A stretch of DNA of 64,000 nt from UBA695 sp042691655 (GCA_042691655.1 CP170506.1:1488001-1552000), one strand, 5' to 3'. Counted from the stretch's first letter, positions 24,332 through 33,553 are shown. Program-made: numbers and translations. Notes: a model not told the origin generated them from the letters alone.

Positions 24332-25654
24332 TTACGCCTTCGGCGCGGGATACTCCGCCTTCACCCAAGCCAGCGCTTCTTCCCGTGATGTGAGGGTCCC
24401 CTCAAGCTGTCGGGTCTGCACGGCTTCCAGGATTTCGCCGAGCTTGGGCCCTGGTTTCCAGCCCATGGCCAGCAGATCGCGCCCGTTGATGAGCGGCGGC
24501 GGGATCAGCGGCTCGTTGGCGAATTCCTCGGCCTTCTGTTTCAGAAAATCATAGTTGTCGAGCATCCCGTGGCTGCTGGAGCAGTCGACCCGGTGGAGTT
24601 CCATCTCTTCGTCGAAATGGCGATGCGACATGAAACGCTTGAGCCGCGCGACGCGCATCGACTGCACGTCCTTGAACATCATGTGGTTGGCCACGGCGTC
24701 TACGGTGGCGTCGATGATCTCCCGCGAAAACCGGAGCCGCTCCATGACTTTGAGCGTCATTTCAGCGCCCACCCGGTCGTGCCCGCTAAAGCGGATGCGC
24801 CCCTCGGCGGGGTCGAGGGAGTAGGTCGCCGGTTTGCCGATGTCGTGCAGCAGCACGGCGAAAACCAGGCTCGCGGCGACGCCCTCGGGCGGGAGGAGCT
24901 CCAGCATCCGCCGGGTGTGGACAAAGACGTCCCCCTCGGGGTGAAATTGCGGCGGCTGCTCGCACCCTTTGAGCGCGGCCACCTCCGGGAGTACCTCTGC
25001 GAGCAGCCCGCTTTCGTCCAGCAGGTCAAACCCCCGCAGGCGGCCCGGCCCGGTGAAGATGCGCGTCAATTCCTCGCGGATTCGCTCGGCGCTGACGGCG
25101 TGGATTTCGCGCGCGTTGGCCTTCACGGCTTCCCACGTCGCGGGCTCGATCTGGAAGTTGAACGTCGAGGCGAACCGGACGGCGCGCAGCAGGCGCAAAC
25201 GGTCCTCGCGAAAGCGCTGCGCCGCGTCGCCGATGGCCCTCAGTAGGTGCGCATCGAGGTCGGCGCGGCCTCCGACGTAGTCGATCACTTCGCCCTTTAG
25301 CGGGTCGAAGAACATGCCGTTGACGGTGAAATCGCGCCGCTCGGCATCGAGCTGGGGCGTGGAATAGACGACTCCGGTGGGGTGGCGGCCGTCTACGTAG
25401 GCTTCGTCGGAGCGGAAGGTGGCGACTTCAAAATTGATGCCGCCCTGGATGACGCAGATGACGCCGAAATGCGCCCCCACGGCCACGGTCCGGGGAAAAA
25501 TCCGCTGGACCGCATCGGGTGGCGCGTTGGTCGCGATATCGTAGTCCTTGGGCGTCAGCCCCAGCAGACGGTCGCGCACGCAACCGCCCGCGTAAAACGC
25601 TATGTACCCGGCGGAGACTAGTTTCTCGACGATGCTCCGGGCTTGCGCTTCCAT
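24332..25654 (-). CDS. CCA tRNA nucleotidyltransferase / poly(A) polymerase family enzyme with HD domain
   Basis: 440 residues. The class II nucleotidyltransferase head has AFYAGGCVRDRLLGLTPKDY and DIATNAPPDAVQRIF, RRDFTVNGMFFDP and RFREDRLRLLRAVRFAS. A C-terminal HD domain has LLHDIGKPATY (about 268) and VANHMMF. Such enzymes add CCA to tRNA 3' ends or poly(A) to RNA, and the two activities cannot be told apart here by eye. The HD part is expected to hydrolyse phosphodiesters. It follows the two small membrane proteins by 27 bp, so co-transcription is likely. Confidence 0.88.
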   Translation of the reverse strand: MEAQARSIVEKLVSAGYIAFYAGGCVRDRLLGLTPKDYDIATNAPPDAVQRIFPRTVAVGAHFGVICVIQGGINFEVATFRSDEAYVDGRHPTGVVYSTPQLDAERRDFTVNGMFFDPLKGEVIDYVGGRADLDAHLLRAIGDAAQRFREDRLRLLRAVRFASTFNFQIEPATWEAVKANAREIHAVSAERIREELTRIFTGPGRLRGFDLLDESGLLAEVLPEVAALKGCEQPPQFHPEGDVFVHTRRMLELLPPEGVAASLVFAVLLHDIGKPATYSLDPAEGRIRFSGHDRVGAEMTLKVMERLRFSREIIDATVDAVANHMMFKDVQSMRVARLKRFMSHRHFDEEMELHRVDCSSSHGMLDNYDFLKQKAEEFANEPLIPPPLINGRDLLAMGWKPGPKLGEILEAVQTRQLEGTLTSREEALAWVKAEYPAPKA

Positions 25655-25681
25655 TGGCTCTAAGCAGCCTGCTTGGCCACC

Positions 25682-26008
25682 CTACCGGGCGGGGCTGGCG
25701 GCGGGAGCTTGATTGGGAGCCTGGTTGTTAACGCGAATATTGTGCTTCGCGATGATGGCCTGGGCGTCCTTGTCATCCTTGGCGATGCCCACGAGGCCTT
25801 CCACCAGGCGCTGGAGCCCTTGCTGAACCTGTTGCGACTGACCGACGCCCTGTTCGTTCTGGGCGATGACGCGCTGTAGCTGCGAGCGCTGCGGCAGCAT
25901 CAGGGAGAGCTGGAAGATGGAGGTCAGCAACAGGCAAACCGCCAGGAGGGTGATCGGAAGAAACGGGCTCATTTCCTGAGCCGGGATGTAATCGAGATCG
26001 TCTTTCAT
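25682..26008 (-). CDS. Small single-pass membrane protein, paralogue of its neighbour (B)
   Basis: 108 residues: a short acidic N-terminus, one membrane helix (about 16-37, FLPITLLAVCLLLTSIF), a Gln-rich amphipathic region and a Pro/Ala/Asn-rich tail. The start overlaps the stop of the upstream small gene (ATGA). The layout and tail (IIAKHNIRVNNQAP) match that gene (LLAKNGYSVNTNPP), so the two look like tandem paralogues. No known family was recognised. Both may be extracytoplasmic sensors or subunits of a hetero-oligomer, which is speculation. Confidence 0.65.
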   Translation of the reverse strand: MKDDLDYIPAQEMSPFLPITLLAVCLLLTSIFQLSLMLPQRSQLQRVIAQNEQGVGQSQQVQQGLQRLVEGLVGIAKDDKDAQAIIAKHNIRVNNQAPNQAPAASPAR

Positions 26009-26313
26009 TTGGCGGGGGTGGTATCGGAGGTTGCGGGGGCCGGGGTGCCGGCGGGCGGGTTGGTGTTGACGGAGTAACCGTTCTTGGCCAGCAAGTCTTT
26101 GATTTGCGGGTTGTGCAGGGAGGCCTCGGCCATATCCTTGAGGATGTTTTGGCCGATCTGGACACTCATGTTGCCCTTGTTGATTTCTTCCTGTTGACGC
26201 TGCTGGGTCAGCATGAGGGCGTTGTTGGTCTTACCGAGTACGATGGTGGTTATCGTCAGGATCAGACACAGGGTGCCCAGCGCCGATGTGATGAAAAAAT
26301 GAGGGGCTTTCAT
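26005..26313 (-). CDS. Small single-pass membrane protein, paralogue of its neighbour (A)
   Basis: 102 residues starting MKAPHFFITSALGTLCLILT: a membrane helix at about 6-28, then QQRQQEEINKGNMSVQIGQN (Gln-rich, probably helical) and a Pro/Thr-rich tail. It overlaps the next gene by ATGA and follows the LacI-type regulator by 43 bp on the same strand. The ATG at 26313 begins the hydrophobic segment almost at once; upstream in-frame residues do not look like protein. The function is unknown. Confidence 0.65.
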   Translation of the reverse strand: MKAPHFFITSALGTLCLILTITTIVLGKTNNALMLTQQRQQEEINKGNMSVQIGQNILKDMAEASLHNPQIKDLLAKNGYSVNTNPPAGTPAPATSDTTPAK

Positions 26314-26356
26314 AGTTGAGTGAAGCTTTGATCTATAGGAGATCAGGGCAAAGGTG

Positions 26357-27457
26357 TCAACTGGCTTCCGCGCAAGAACCGCCCCCGATGAGCTTGGGCG
26401 CAATGGTGATGCGCCGGGTGGAGGAGCGATCCTGAGCCTTGATCCGCGCGGCGAGGTCTTCCGTCGCCCGGGCGATCATTTCAGAGGCGGAGATGGTGAC
26501 GGTGGTAAGCGCCGGGTGGAGCAGGGGGGCAAAGGAGGATTCGCCAAACGCGATGACGCTCAGATCCTCCGGAATGCGCAGCCCGCGCTCCTGGGCGCGG
26601 TGCAGCAGGCCCGCGGCGGCCAGGGGGTGAAAGCAGAAGATGCCGGTCGGCTTTTCGGCGCGCTCCAGCAGCAGATCGGCCGAGGCGACGCCGTGCTCGA
26701 AGCTCGCGCTGCCGTGGATGACGTTGCGGCTTTCCACGGGCGTTCGTATCGCATCGTATGCCGCGCGCACTCCGTAGTTCAGGTCAACGGTGACGGGATC
26801 GGTGGCGCCGAAGGGGCCCGAGAGAATGGCGATGCGCTGGTGGCCCAGGCCGATGAGGGTCTCGATGGCCAGGCGCGAGGCGTTGGCGTATTCGGGCACG
26901 ATGCTGGTAAAGCCGTCGATTCCAGCCTCCTGCCCCAGGTGGACCCCTGCGAAGTCGTGCGCGAGGATGGTGGAAAAGAGGGAGGCATTAGGGGTGCCGA
27001 CGCTGATGAAGCGCGAGGCCACGCCGGAGGCCGCCGGGGGCGGAAGGGCCTCGGGGTGGGCGCTGTAGTCGAAGGCCGGATCGTAGAGGGCCACGGAGAG
27101 GTGGCGGCTGGGGGTTTGGCCCAGGAGCGCCGTGGTGAGGCGGTTGATGAGCGGGTCCTCCAGGCCCTGATCCTGGGCGATCAGGAGCGCGAAGTCGCCC
27201 AGCTCGGGGTACATCCGCACGACGGCCCGCAGGTCGTTGGGCAGGTAGCCCATTTCACGGCAGACGCGGAAAACACGCTCCCGGGTTTTGGGGCTGACCC
27301 GGATGCCGTAGTCGCGGTCGTTAAGCAGGGAGGAGATGGCGCCTTGGGAGACCCCAGCCGCCTTGGCGATCATCGCCATTGTGATCGACTTTCCTTCAGG
27401 GCGACTTCCTCCCGCCGCTGCACCACCTTGCTCGGGTGCATCCAGGTTCTGATTCAT
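26357..27457 (-). CDS. LacI-family transcriptional regulator
   Basis: 366 residues. The N-terminal helix-turn-helix (about 24-70) reads TMAMIAKAAGVSQGAISSLL and then VSPKTRERVFRVCREMGYLPN, the hinge helix of the family. The C-terminal periplasmic-binding-protein-like domain (about 85-350) has LIGLGHQRIAILSGPFG, FCFHPLAAAGLLHRAQERGL and SVIAFGESSFAPLLHP. It probably binds a sugar or related effector. An Ala/Gly-rich lead of about 23 residues precedes the HTH. A perfect inverted repeat lies 20 bp upstream of the start and could be its own operator. No sugar-use genes are adjacent. Confidence 0.9.
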   Translation of the reverse strand: MNQNLDAPEQGGAAAGGSRPEGKSITMAMIAKAAGVSQGAISSLLNDRDYGIRVSPKTRERVFRVCREMGYLPNDLRAVVRMYPELGDFALLIAQDQGLEDPLINRLTTALLGQTPSRHLSVALYDPAFDYSAHPEALPPPAASGVASRFISVGTPNASLFSTILAHDFAGVHLGQEAGIDGFTSIVPEYANASRLAIETLIGLGHQRIAILSGPFGATDPVTVDLNYGVRAAYDAIRTPVESRNVIHGSASFEHGVASADLLLERAEKPTGIFCFHPLAAAGLLHRAQERGLRIPEDLSVIAFGESSFAPLLHPALTTVTISASEMIARATEDLAARIKAQDRSSTRRITIAPKLIGGGSCAEAS

Positions 27458-27476
27458 GGTCCGGATTAAGTAACGA

Positions 27477-27496
27477 TTTGCGCTTTATTGCGCAAA
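27477..27496. promoter_or_regulatory. Inverted repeat upstream of the LacI-type gene
   Basis: TTTGCGC (27477-27483) and GCGCAAA (27490-27496) form a perfect 7-bp inverted repeat with a 6-bp AT spacer, 20 bp upstream of the LacI-type start codon. LacI-family regulators bind palindromes of this size and often control themselves. The link is inferred from position and symmetry. Confidence 0.45.
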
Positions 27497-27576
27497 GTAA
27501 AAATTTGTTTAACCAACAGGGTTTCGGATTGAGTCTCCCGCTTGCGTTTAAACGGGGCTAAAGGATGACATTGACA

Positions 27577-27624
27577 CCACAAGATGTTGTGGTTCAATTT
27601 GTAAAGCCCCACAATAAACCCAAT
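27577..27624. promoter_or_regulatory. NrdR box with a second half-site
   Basis: CCACAAGATGTTGTGG (27577-27592) matches the conserved core of the published NrdR box (acaCwAtATaTwGtgt): CAC-A-A at the left, T-T-GTG at the right, with AT at the centre. After a 16-bp gap, CCACAATA begins at 27609, a good left half with a poor right half. Tandem boxes with 15-16 bp between them are the usual NrdR arrangement. It lies directly before nrdR (ATG at 27623), so autoregulation is likely. Confidence 0.65.
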
Positions 27625-28111
27625 GCGCTGCCCCAAGTGCGGAAACCAAGAAGACCGGGTCATTGATTCGCGCTCGTCCAAAGACGGAGCGTCGATCCGC
27701 CGTCGCCGCGAGTGCATCGGCTGCCAGCACCGGTATACGACCTACGAGGTCATCGAGCGGGAGCTGGTGCGGGTCATCAAGCGCGACGGGCGCAGCGAGC
27801 CCTTTGACCGCCGCAAGCTGGTCGGCGGCATGATGAAGGCCTGCGAAAAGCGGCCCATTTCGATCGAGGCCATCGAAAAAGCGGCCGACGCCATCGAAAC
27901 GGAGCTTGAGAGCGAGGGCGTGCGCGAAGCCGCGTCGAGCGCCGTGGGGGCAAAGGTAATGGAGAAATTGCATGGGCTCGACCAAGTCGCCTATGTCCGC
28001 TATGCCTCCGTTTATCGACAATTTCAAGACATTGGTGAATTTCTAGACGAAATCCAAAACATGGGGCGCCGAATCAAGAGCAGCGCCCTGCAACCGGAGC
28101 TTTTCAAATGA
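27623..28111 (+). CDS. nrdR: Transcriptional repressor NrdR
   Basis: 162 residues with the full NrdR layout: a zinc ribbon MRCPKCGNQEDRVIDSR with the second Cys pair in RRRECIGCQHRYTTYE, then an ATP-cone domain (about 48-138) with VRVIKRDGRSEPFDRRKLV and ending YASVYRQFQDIGEFLDEI. NrdR senses ATP/dATP and represses ribonucleotide reductase genes. No nrd genes are in the window. The ATG at 27623 has no clear Shine-Dalgarno sequence. The stop overlaps the next gene as ATGA, tying expression of the two. Confidence 0.97.
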   Translation: MRCPKCGNQEDRVIDSRSSKDGASIRRRRECIGCQHRYTTYEVIERELVRVIKRDGRSEPFDRRKLVGGMMKACEKRPISIEAIEKAADAIETELESEGVREAASSAVGAKVMEKLHGLDQVAYVRYASVYRQFQDIGEFLDEIQNMGRRIKSSALQPELFK

Positions 28112-28668
28112 TTGCACTTGCCGATGGGATGCCTCTCATAGAGTTGGCCGACGGACGTCTGGTGATGTTCCGGAGGGATTGGGTCGTGCGGGCGCTCTGG
28201 AAAGCCGCCGCGAAGGTCGGCTACCCGCAGTGGTGGATGGCCCATTACGTGGTCGAGACGGTGAGCCACCACCTGGCGAATGATTACCAGGGCAATACGA
28301 TCACCATACCGTGCCTGACGCACCTCCTGGGGGACGTCCTGCAAGTGGTCGGCTACGGGGAGGTCGCGCCCGGCGTGGAGCTGGGGCAGCCGGGCGAACG
28401 GCTGGACCTGATGGATGTGGTAAAGGAAGCGGGCGAGGGGTACGAACTGGCCTTCTTCAACCGCCTGCGCGACCGCCTCCGGGCGCTGATCGGCAAGGGG
28501 ACCACGGAAGTCGACCTGGTGGGCCTGACCTCGTGCGTGAAGAAGCTCCGTTCGCGGAAAATGTGGACGCGGGAATGCGACGCCCTGCAAGAGGAGATCG
28601 TTTCCTTTGTGCGGACGCAGACGCTCGCGGCCCCGGCGAGGCGAGAGATTTCCGTGCAGGTACGGTGA
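28108..28668 (+). CDS. ATP-cone-like protein coupled to nrdR (undescribed)
   Basis: 186 residues, not matched to a named family. The first ~95 residues read like a divergent ATP-cone: IELADGRLVMFRRDWVVRAL, WKAAAKVG, VVETVSHHLANDYQGNTITI, LLGDVLQVVGYGEVA. These line up with 'v.krdGr.e.Fdrekiv.Ai.kA' and '..it...i.d.ve..L...gy..vA' of ATP-cones. The basic KRDG motif is replaced by LADG, so nucleotide binding may be altered. The C-terminal half (about 100-186) is charged and helical and unlike NrdR or RNR. The ATGA overlap with nrdR suggests the products act together. The ATP-cone match is by eye and needs a profile search. Confidence 0.55.
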   Translation: MIALADGMPLIELADGRLVMFRRDWVVRALWKAAAKVGYPQWWMAHYVVETVSHHLANDYQGNTITIPCLTHLLGDVLQVVGYGEVAPGVELGQPGERLDLMDVVKEAGEGYELAFFNRLRDRLRALIGKGTTEVDLVGLTSCVKKLRSRKMWTRECDALQEEIVSFVRTQTLAAPARREISVQVR

Positions 28669-28690
28669 ACCTGCAACCGGAAATAGGATG

Positions 28691-28825
28691 GGCCGCAAAA
28701 AGGCGCAAAAAGCGCAAAATTAAAGAGATGCGCTGATTTTTTTAGAGAGCTCCAGGCGCACCCATGTGTTGAACTTCCAAGCTCGTAACGCTCTGTTTTG
28801 CGCCTCTTGCGCTTTTTTGCGGCTA
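28691..28825. repeat. Dispersed palindromic element, copy 2
   Basis: The left arm runs GCCGCAAAAAGGCGCAAAAA then GCGCAAAA, and the right arm is TTTTGCGCCTCTTGCGC then TTTTTTGCGGCTA. A ~75-bp centre unrelated to the other copies separates the arms, so it is the longest copy. It lies between the convergent ends of the ATP-cone-like gene and mqnC and accounts for most of that 188-bp gap. Confidence 0.82.
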
Positions 28826-28856
28826 TTCCCATCGCCGCTTTTAGGCTGAATTTCCG

Positions 28857-29941
28857 CTAATCCAGCAACTGATACCGTGTCGACCGGGCGTGTGGCTCAT
28901 ACCCGGCGTCGGCGATGAGGGAGCGGATTTCCTCCTTCTGGAGCCGGAAATGGGCTCCGGCGCTGGCGACGACGTTTTCCTCCATCATCACGGAGCCGAA
29001 ATCGTTCGCGCCGTATTCGAGGGAAATTTGCCCAATCTTCGGCCCCTGTGTCACCCAGCTCGCCTGGAGGTTGTCGAAGTTGTCGAGGTAGATCCGGGCC
29101 AGGGCCAGGGTGCGCAGGTATTCCGCCGAACCGACCATCCGGGCCTTCAGCGCGGTGTTTTCGGACTGGAAGGTCCAGCAAATAAAGGCCGTGAAGCCGC
29201 CGGAACGGTCCTGCTGCGCCCGGAGCCGCTCGAAATGCTCGATGCGGTCCTCGATGGTCTCGATGTGGCCGAACATCATGGTTGCGCTGGAGGTCAGGCC
29301 GAGGCCGTGGGCCACGTCCATCACCTCCAGCCACTCGTCGGCGGTGCATTTGCGCGGGGCGATCTCTTTGCGCACGCGGTCCACGAGGATTTCCGCACCG
29401 CCGCCGGGGATGGAGGCCAGGCCCGCCTCTTTGAATTTCGAAACGACGTCTTTAACCGGCATCCGGAAGGTGTGGGCGAAATGCTGGAACTCGGGCGGGC
29501 TGAAGCCGTGGATTTTCACCTGGGGGAAACACTCCCGCAGGTGGGAGAGGGTGTCGAGATACCAGTCGATGGTCAGCGAGGGGTGGTGGCCCCCCTGGAG
29601 GAGCACCTGGACGCCGCCGTTGTCGGCCAGTTCCCGCATTTTCTGGTCGAGTGCCTCGCGAGTGATCACGTAGCCCTGCTCGTTGCGTTCCGTTCGGTAG
29701 AAGGCGCAGAATTTGCAGTAAACGTTGCAGACGTTCGTGTAATTGATGTTCCGGTCAACGATGTAGGTGACGATCTCGTTGCCTCTGCCGCCGTAGGCCG
29801 GTTGCTTTTTCAGCTTGCGCCGGGCATTGGCGAGCGCACCGAGTTCCTCCAGAGGCGCGTGGTAGAGCGCGAGCGCCTCCTGCGGCGTGATGCGTCCTCC
29901 AGCCAGGACTTTATCGGTGAGGGTGTCGGGAATGGGTGTCA

Positions 29942-29945
<4 letters not shown>
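28857..29945 (-). CDS. mqnC: Cyclic dehypoxanthinyl futalosine synthase MqnC (radical SAM)
   Basis: 362 residues. The radical SAM motif is Cys73-x3-Cys77-x2-Cys80 (CNVYCKFCAF), after DRNINYTNV. The MqnC-type stretch is VQVLLQGGHHPSLTIDWYLD, with SIPGGGAEILVDRVR, TMMFGHIETIEDRIEHF, FICWTFQSENTALK and YGANDFGSVMMEENVV. It cyclises dehypoxanthine futalosine in menaquinone synthesis. The first of two adjacent ATG codons (29945) overlaps the pyrD stop as ATGA. It is probably transcribed with pyrD, which feeds electrons into the quinone pool. Confidence 0.95.
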
Positions 29946-30973
<1,028 letters not shown>

Positions 30974-31048
30974 GTCTGCCCTCTGTGATACATGTACAAG
31001 GGGGCGTTGCGAAGATTTTTCCGCTTTGCCGGGGGGCGGCGGAAGCAA

Positions 31049-31129
31049 TGGAATTAGCCGCAAAAAGGCGTAAAAAGCGCAAAAGAACTGTCTATTTTGC
31101 GCCTCTTGCGCCTTTTTGCGGCTATTCCA
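31049..31129. repeat. Dispersed palindromic element, copy 3
   Basis: The most regular copy. It starts TGGAATTAGCCGCAAAAAGG then CGTAAAAAGCGCAAAA, has a short centre (GAACTGTCTA), and ends TTTTGCGCCTCTTGCGCC then TTTTTGCGGCTATTCCA. The outer TGGAAT/ATTCCA ends extend the pairing. Unlike the other two copies it lies between tandem genes (sulfite reductase end and pyrD start) and could shape the pyrD leader. Confidence 0.85.
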
Positions 31130-31179
31130 TGTGCGCGCGCGGCGGGGTGGGACCTCGCCGCGCGCTCGCAAGGTTTGCT

Positions 31180-33531
31180 TTATCCTTTCCGGATAATCAC
31201 CCGCCAGGCTCCGGCTTCCTGGGCGACCGAGAGGATCTCATTGCCGTCTTTGGCGGCGCTTTCGGGGACGTTGCGCGCCCCGGCCTCGTCCAGCAGGACG
31301 GAGAGCACTTGGCCTGATTTGATGGTCCCGAGCGCCATTTTCGTTTTCACGTAATTCAGCGGGCAGACGATGCCGCGGAAGTCTTTCTCCAGATCCGCCG
31401 CGACTGCCGCCGCCACGGGCTTGGGCGCTTCGGGCGCTGGTTGCGCCGGGGCCGTGGATGGCTTCGGGAATTGCAGCGAGGCATCCATGCTCTGGAAGAG
31501 GTTCTGGATGGAGGTGACAAACTCGGTCACTTCCGCCGCTGCGACGGTGAAGGCCCCTGCCGGGTTGGCCGCTGCCGCCGCGCTTTCGCCCGCTTCGAGC
31601 AGCGGCTGGAAGCGCGCGTTGGCGAGCCCGGCTTGCACGAAGTGTTTGTTAAAGAGCGCAAAGGCGTCCCGGTCGGTCTCGGCCTGTTCGCCGCGAGTGA
31701 CCAGCAGTGCGCGGGCTGCCAGGGCCACCGCCTTGAAGTAGAGCCCCTCCGTGAGCGACTGTGCCGCGCTCTTGAGGTCCACGTCGATCAAGTCAAACAC
31801 CCCCGCGCCGCATTCGCCCGGGCCGCGACCCGCCAGCGAGAAGGGCTCGTCGGCGCTCCAGTCGTAGTAGAAGTTCTTGTCTTCATCGAAGTCCGGCACC
31901 GGCTTGTATTTTTCCGCCAGGGCATCGACCGTGTCCGTGCCGCCGTTTTTCAGGAACGCGCGGAAATCGTCGTGCGCCGGGGCTTTTTCGTAGCTGGCGA
32001 GCAGCTCGGCCAGGAACTTGGGGACGTTGCGGGCCGGGAGGGTGTGCTTCCCCGTGGCGAGCACCGTGTCGCCCTCCTGCACGTGGCCGCCGAATTGCAG
32101 CGCATACTGCGGCACGAGGCGGTCGTTGACGCGCCGGGCGGCTCCGTGAAGGCCGATGTCGGCGATCTGATGGCGGCCGCAGGAGTTTGGGCAGCCGCTA
32201 ATGTGGATGGAGAGGTCGCCCAGGGCGGCCAGATCGACGCTGCTCTTGGTCAGCTCGCGATCAATGGCTTTCGAGAGCCCGCGCGAGAGGCAGATGCCGA
32301 GCTTGCACGTTGAAGCCCCGGTGCATGAAACCAGACGGCGAAGGACGGCCGGTTGCGCCACGGCGAGGCCGAGCGCGTCAAGCTCCTGGAAAACGTGTGG
32401 CAGCTCCGAGTCGTGGACCCAGCGCAGGATGAGGTTCTGCGTGGAGGTGGCGCGGAGCGATTTTTCGCCGGTGGTTTCGACCAGATCGGCCAGGCCGTTG
32501 AGCGTTGCGGAGGCGATGTCGCCCAGGACGAGCGGGATCTCCACCCGGTTGTACCCGGTTTGTTTCTGTGCCTTGACGTTGTGCAGTTTCCAGGCGCGGT
32601 AGCTCTCGGTATCGGGCTCGGCGACTGGGGCGGCAGTCACCGCGGGCGCATTGAAAGTGATGGGGCGCAACGCGGGCGTGGCGGGGGCTTGGCGGCGCAG
32701 TTCCGAGAGTTCCTCGCGGTAGAGCTGGACGAATTTCTCGCTCCCGAGCTGGCGCACGAGGTAGCGGATGCGCGCCTGGCGCTTGTCCTTGCGGTTGCCG
32801 TGCTGATAGAAAACGCGCTTGATGGCTTCGGCGATGAGCGAAATATCGGAGGCCGCTGCGAATTCCTCCAGCACATCGGCCACGCGGCTGCCGGAGCCGA
32901 GGCCGCCCGCGACGTAGACCTTGAAGCCCTCCACGCCGTCCTTGATTTTTGCGATCAGGCCGAGGTCGTTCACCGTGGCTCCGGCGCAGTCGTTGCCGCA
33001 GCCGGAGAAGGCAATCTTGTATTTACGCGGAAGCTGGAAGGAGTTCTGGTCGGCCAGGAGGTATTCCGTCAGCGCGATCAAGTGCGGCGTGACGTCGAAG
33101 GCCTCCCCGGAGCACGTTCCGGCGTGGGGGCATCCGATAATATTGCGTACCGTGTTGCCGCCGCCGCCCTTGGTGGAGAGCCCCGCTTCGGCGAGCTGCT
33201 CCAGCGCGGGCTGGATCGAATCGACGGCCACTTGGTGGACCTGGAAATCCTGGCGCGTGGTGACGTGCAGCACGCCGTTGCCGTATTTCGCGGCGGCATC
33301 GGCCAGAGTGCGCAGCTGGTGGGCCAGCACCGCGCCGCCGGGCAGGCGGACGCGCAGCATGAAGGAGCCGTTTTCGCGCTGTTCGTAGACGCCCTGCGGC
33401 ACGCGGAAGACCTGGTATTGCGTCGCGGAGATGGTGCCCTCTTTGAATTGCGAGGTCATGGACTGGAACTTCTGCAAGTCCTCCGGCAGCGAGGCAGGGA
33501 GGTTCCAGATACGGGAAGATTGGGTAGTCAT
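31180..33531 (-). CDS. Siroheme sulfite/nitrite reductase with helical insert and C-terminal TusA domain
   Basis: 783 residues. The two-fold sulfite reductase repeat is present: half one (about 20-270) with VLHVTTRQDFQVHQV and Cys134-x5-Cys140, Cys178-x3-Cys182; half two (about 310-550) with SLRATSTQNLILRW and Cys403-x5-Cys409, Cys447-x3-Cys451 (GCPNSCGRHQIADIGLHGA). The second set is the standard 4Fe-4S/siroheme site. A helical, HEPN-like region (about 590-690) precedes an Ala/Pro linker and a TusA sulfur-carrier domain with Cys723 in RGIVCPLNYVK. It follows cysteine synthase by 22 bp, so sulfite is the likely substrate. Two full Cys sets and the fusion are unusual. The start at 33531 is chosen by homology. 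Confidence 0.9.
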   Translation of the reverse strand: MTTQSSRIWNLPASLPEDLQKFQSMTSQFKEGTISATQYQVFRVPQGVYEQRENGSFMLRVRLPGGAVLAHQLRTLADAAAKYGNGVLHVTTRQDFQVHQVAVDSIQPALEQLAEAGLSTKGGGGNTVRNIIGCPHAGTCSGEAFDVTPHLIALTEYLLADQNSFQLPRKYKIAFSGCGNDCAGATVNDLGLIAKIKDGVEGFKVYVAGGLGSGSRVADVLEEFAAASDISLIAEAIKRVFYQHGNRKDKRQARIRYLVRQLGSEKFVQLYREELSELRRQAPATPALRPITFNAPAVTAAPVAEPDTESYRAWKLHNVKAQKQTGYNRVEIPLVLGDIASATLNGLADLVETTGEKSLRATSTQNLILRWVHDSELPHVFQELDALGLAVAQPAVLRRLVSCTGASTCKLGICLSRGLSKAIDRELTKSSVDLAALGDLSIHISGCPNSCGRHQIADIGLHGAARRVNDRLVPQYALQFGGHVQEGDTVLATGKHTLPARNVPKFLAELLASYEKAPAHDDFRAFLKNGGTDTVDALAEKYKPVPDFDEDKNFYYDWSADEPFSLAGRGPGECGAGVFDLIDVDLKSAAQSLTEGLYFKAVALAARALLVTRGEQAETDRDAFALFNKHFVQAGLANARFQPLLEAGESAAAAANPAGAFTVAAAEVTEFVTSIQNLFQSMDASLQFPKPSTAPAQPAPEAPKPVAAAVAADLEKDFRGIVCPLNYVKTKMALGTIKSGQVLSVLLDEAGARNVPESAAKDGNEILSVAQEAGAWRVIIRKG

Positions 33532-33553
33532 GGCGATAAAAAAAGGAGGTGGG

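Noticed and set aside
30974..31171. N-terminal extension of PyrD through the palindromic repeat
   Set aside because: The extension translates the repeat itself (RKKAQEAQNRQFF-like) and precedes the normal quinone-tunnel helix, so it is not protein coding.
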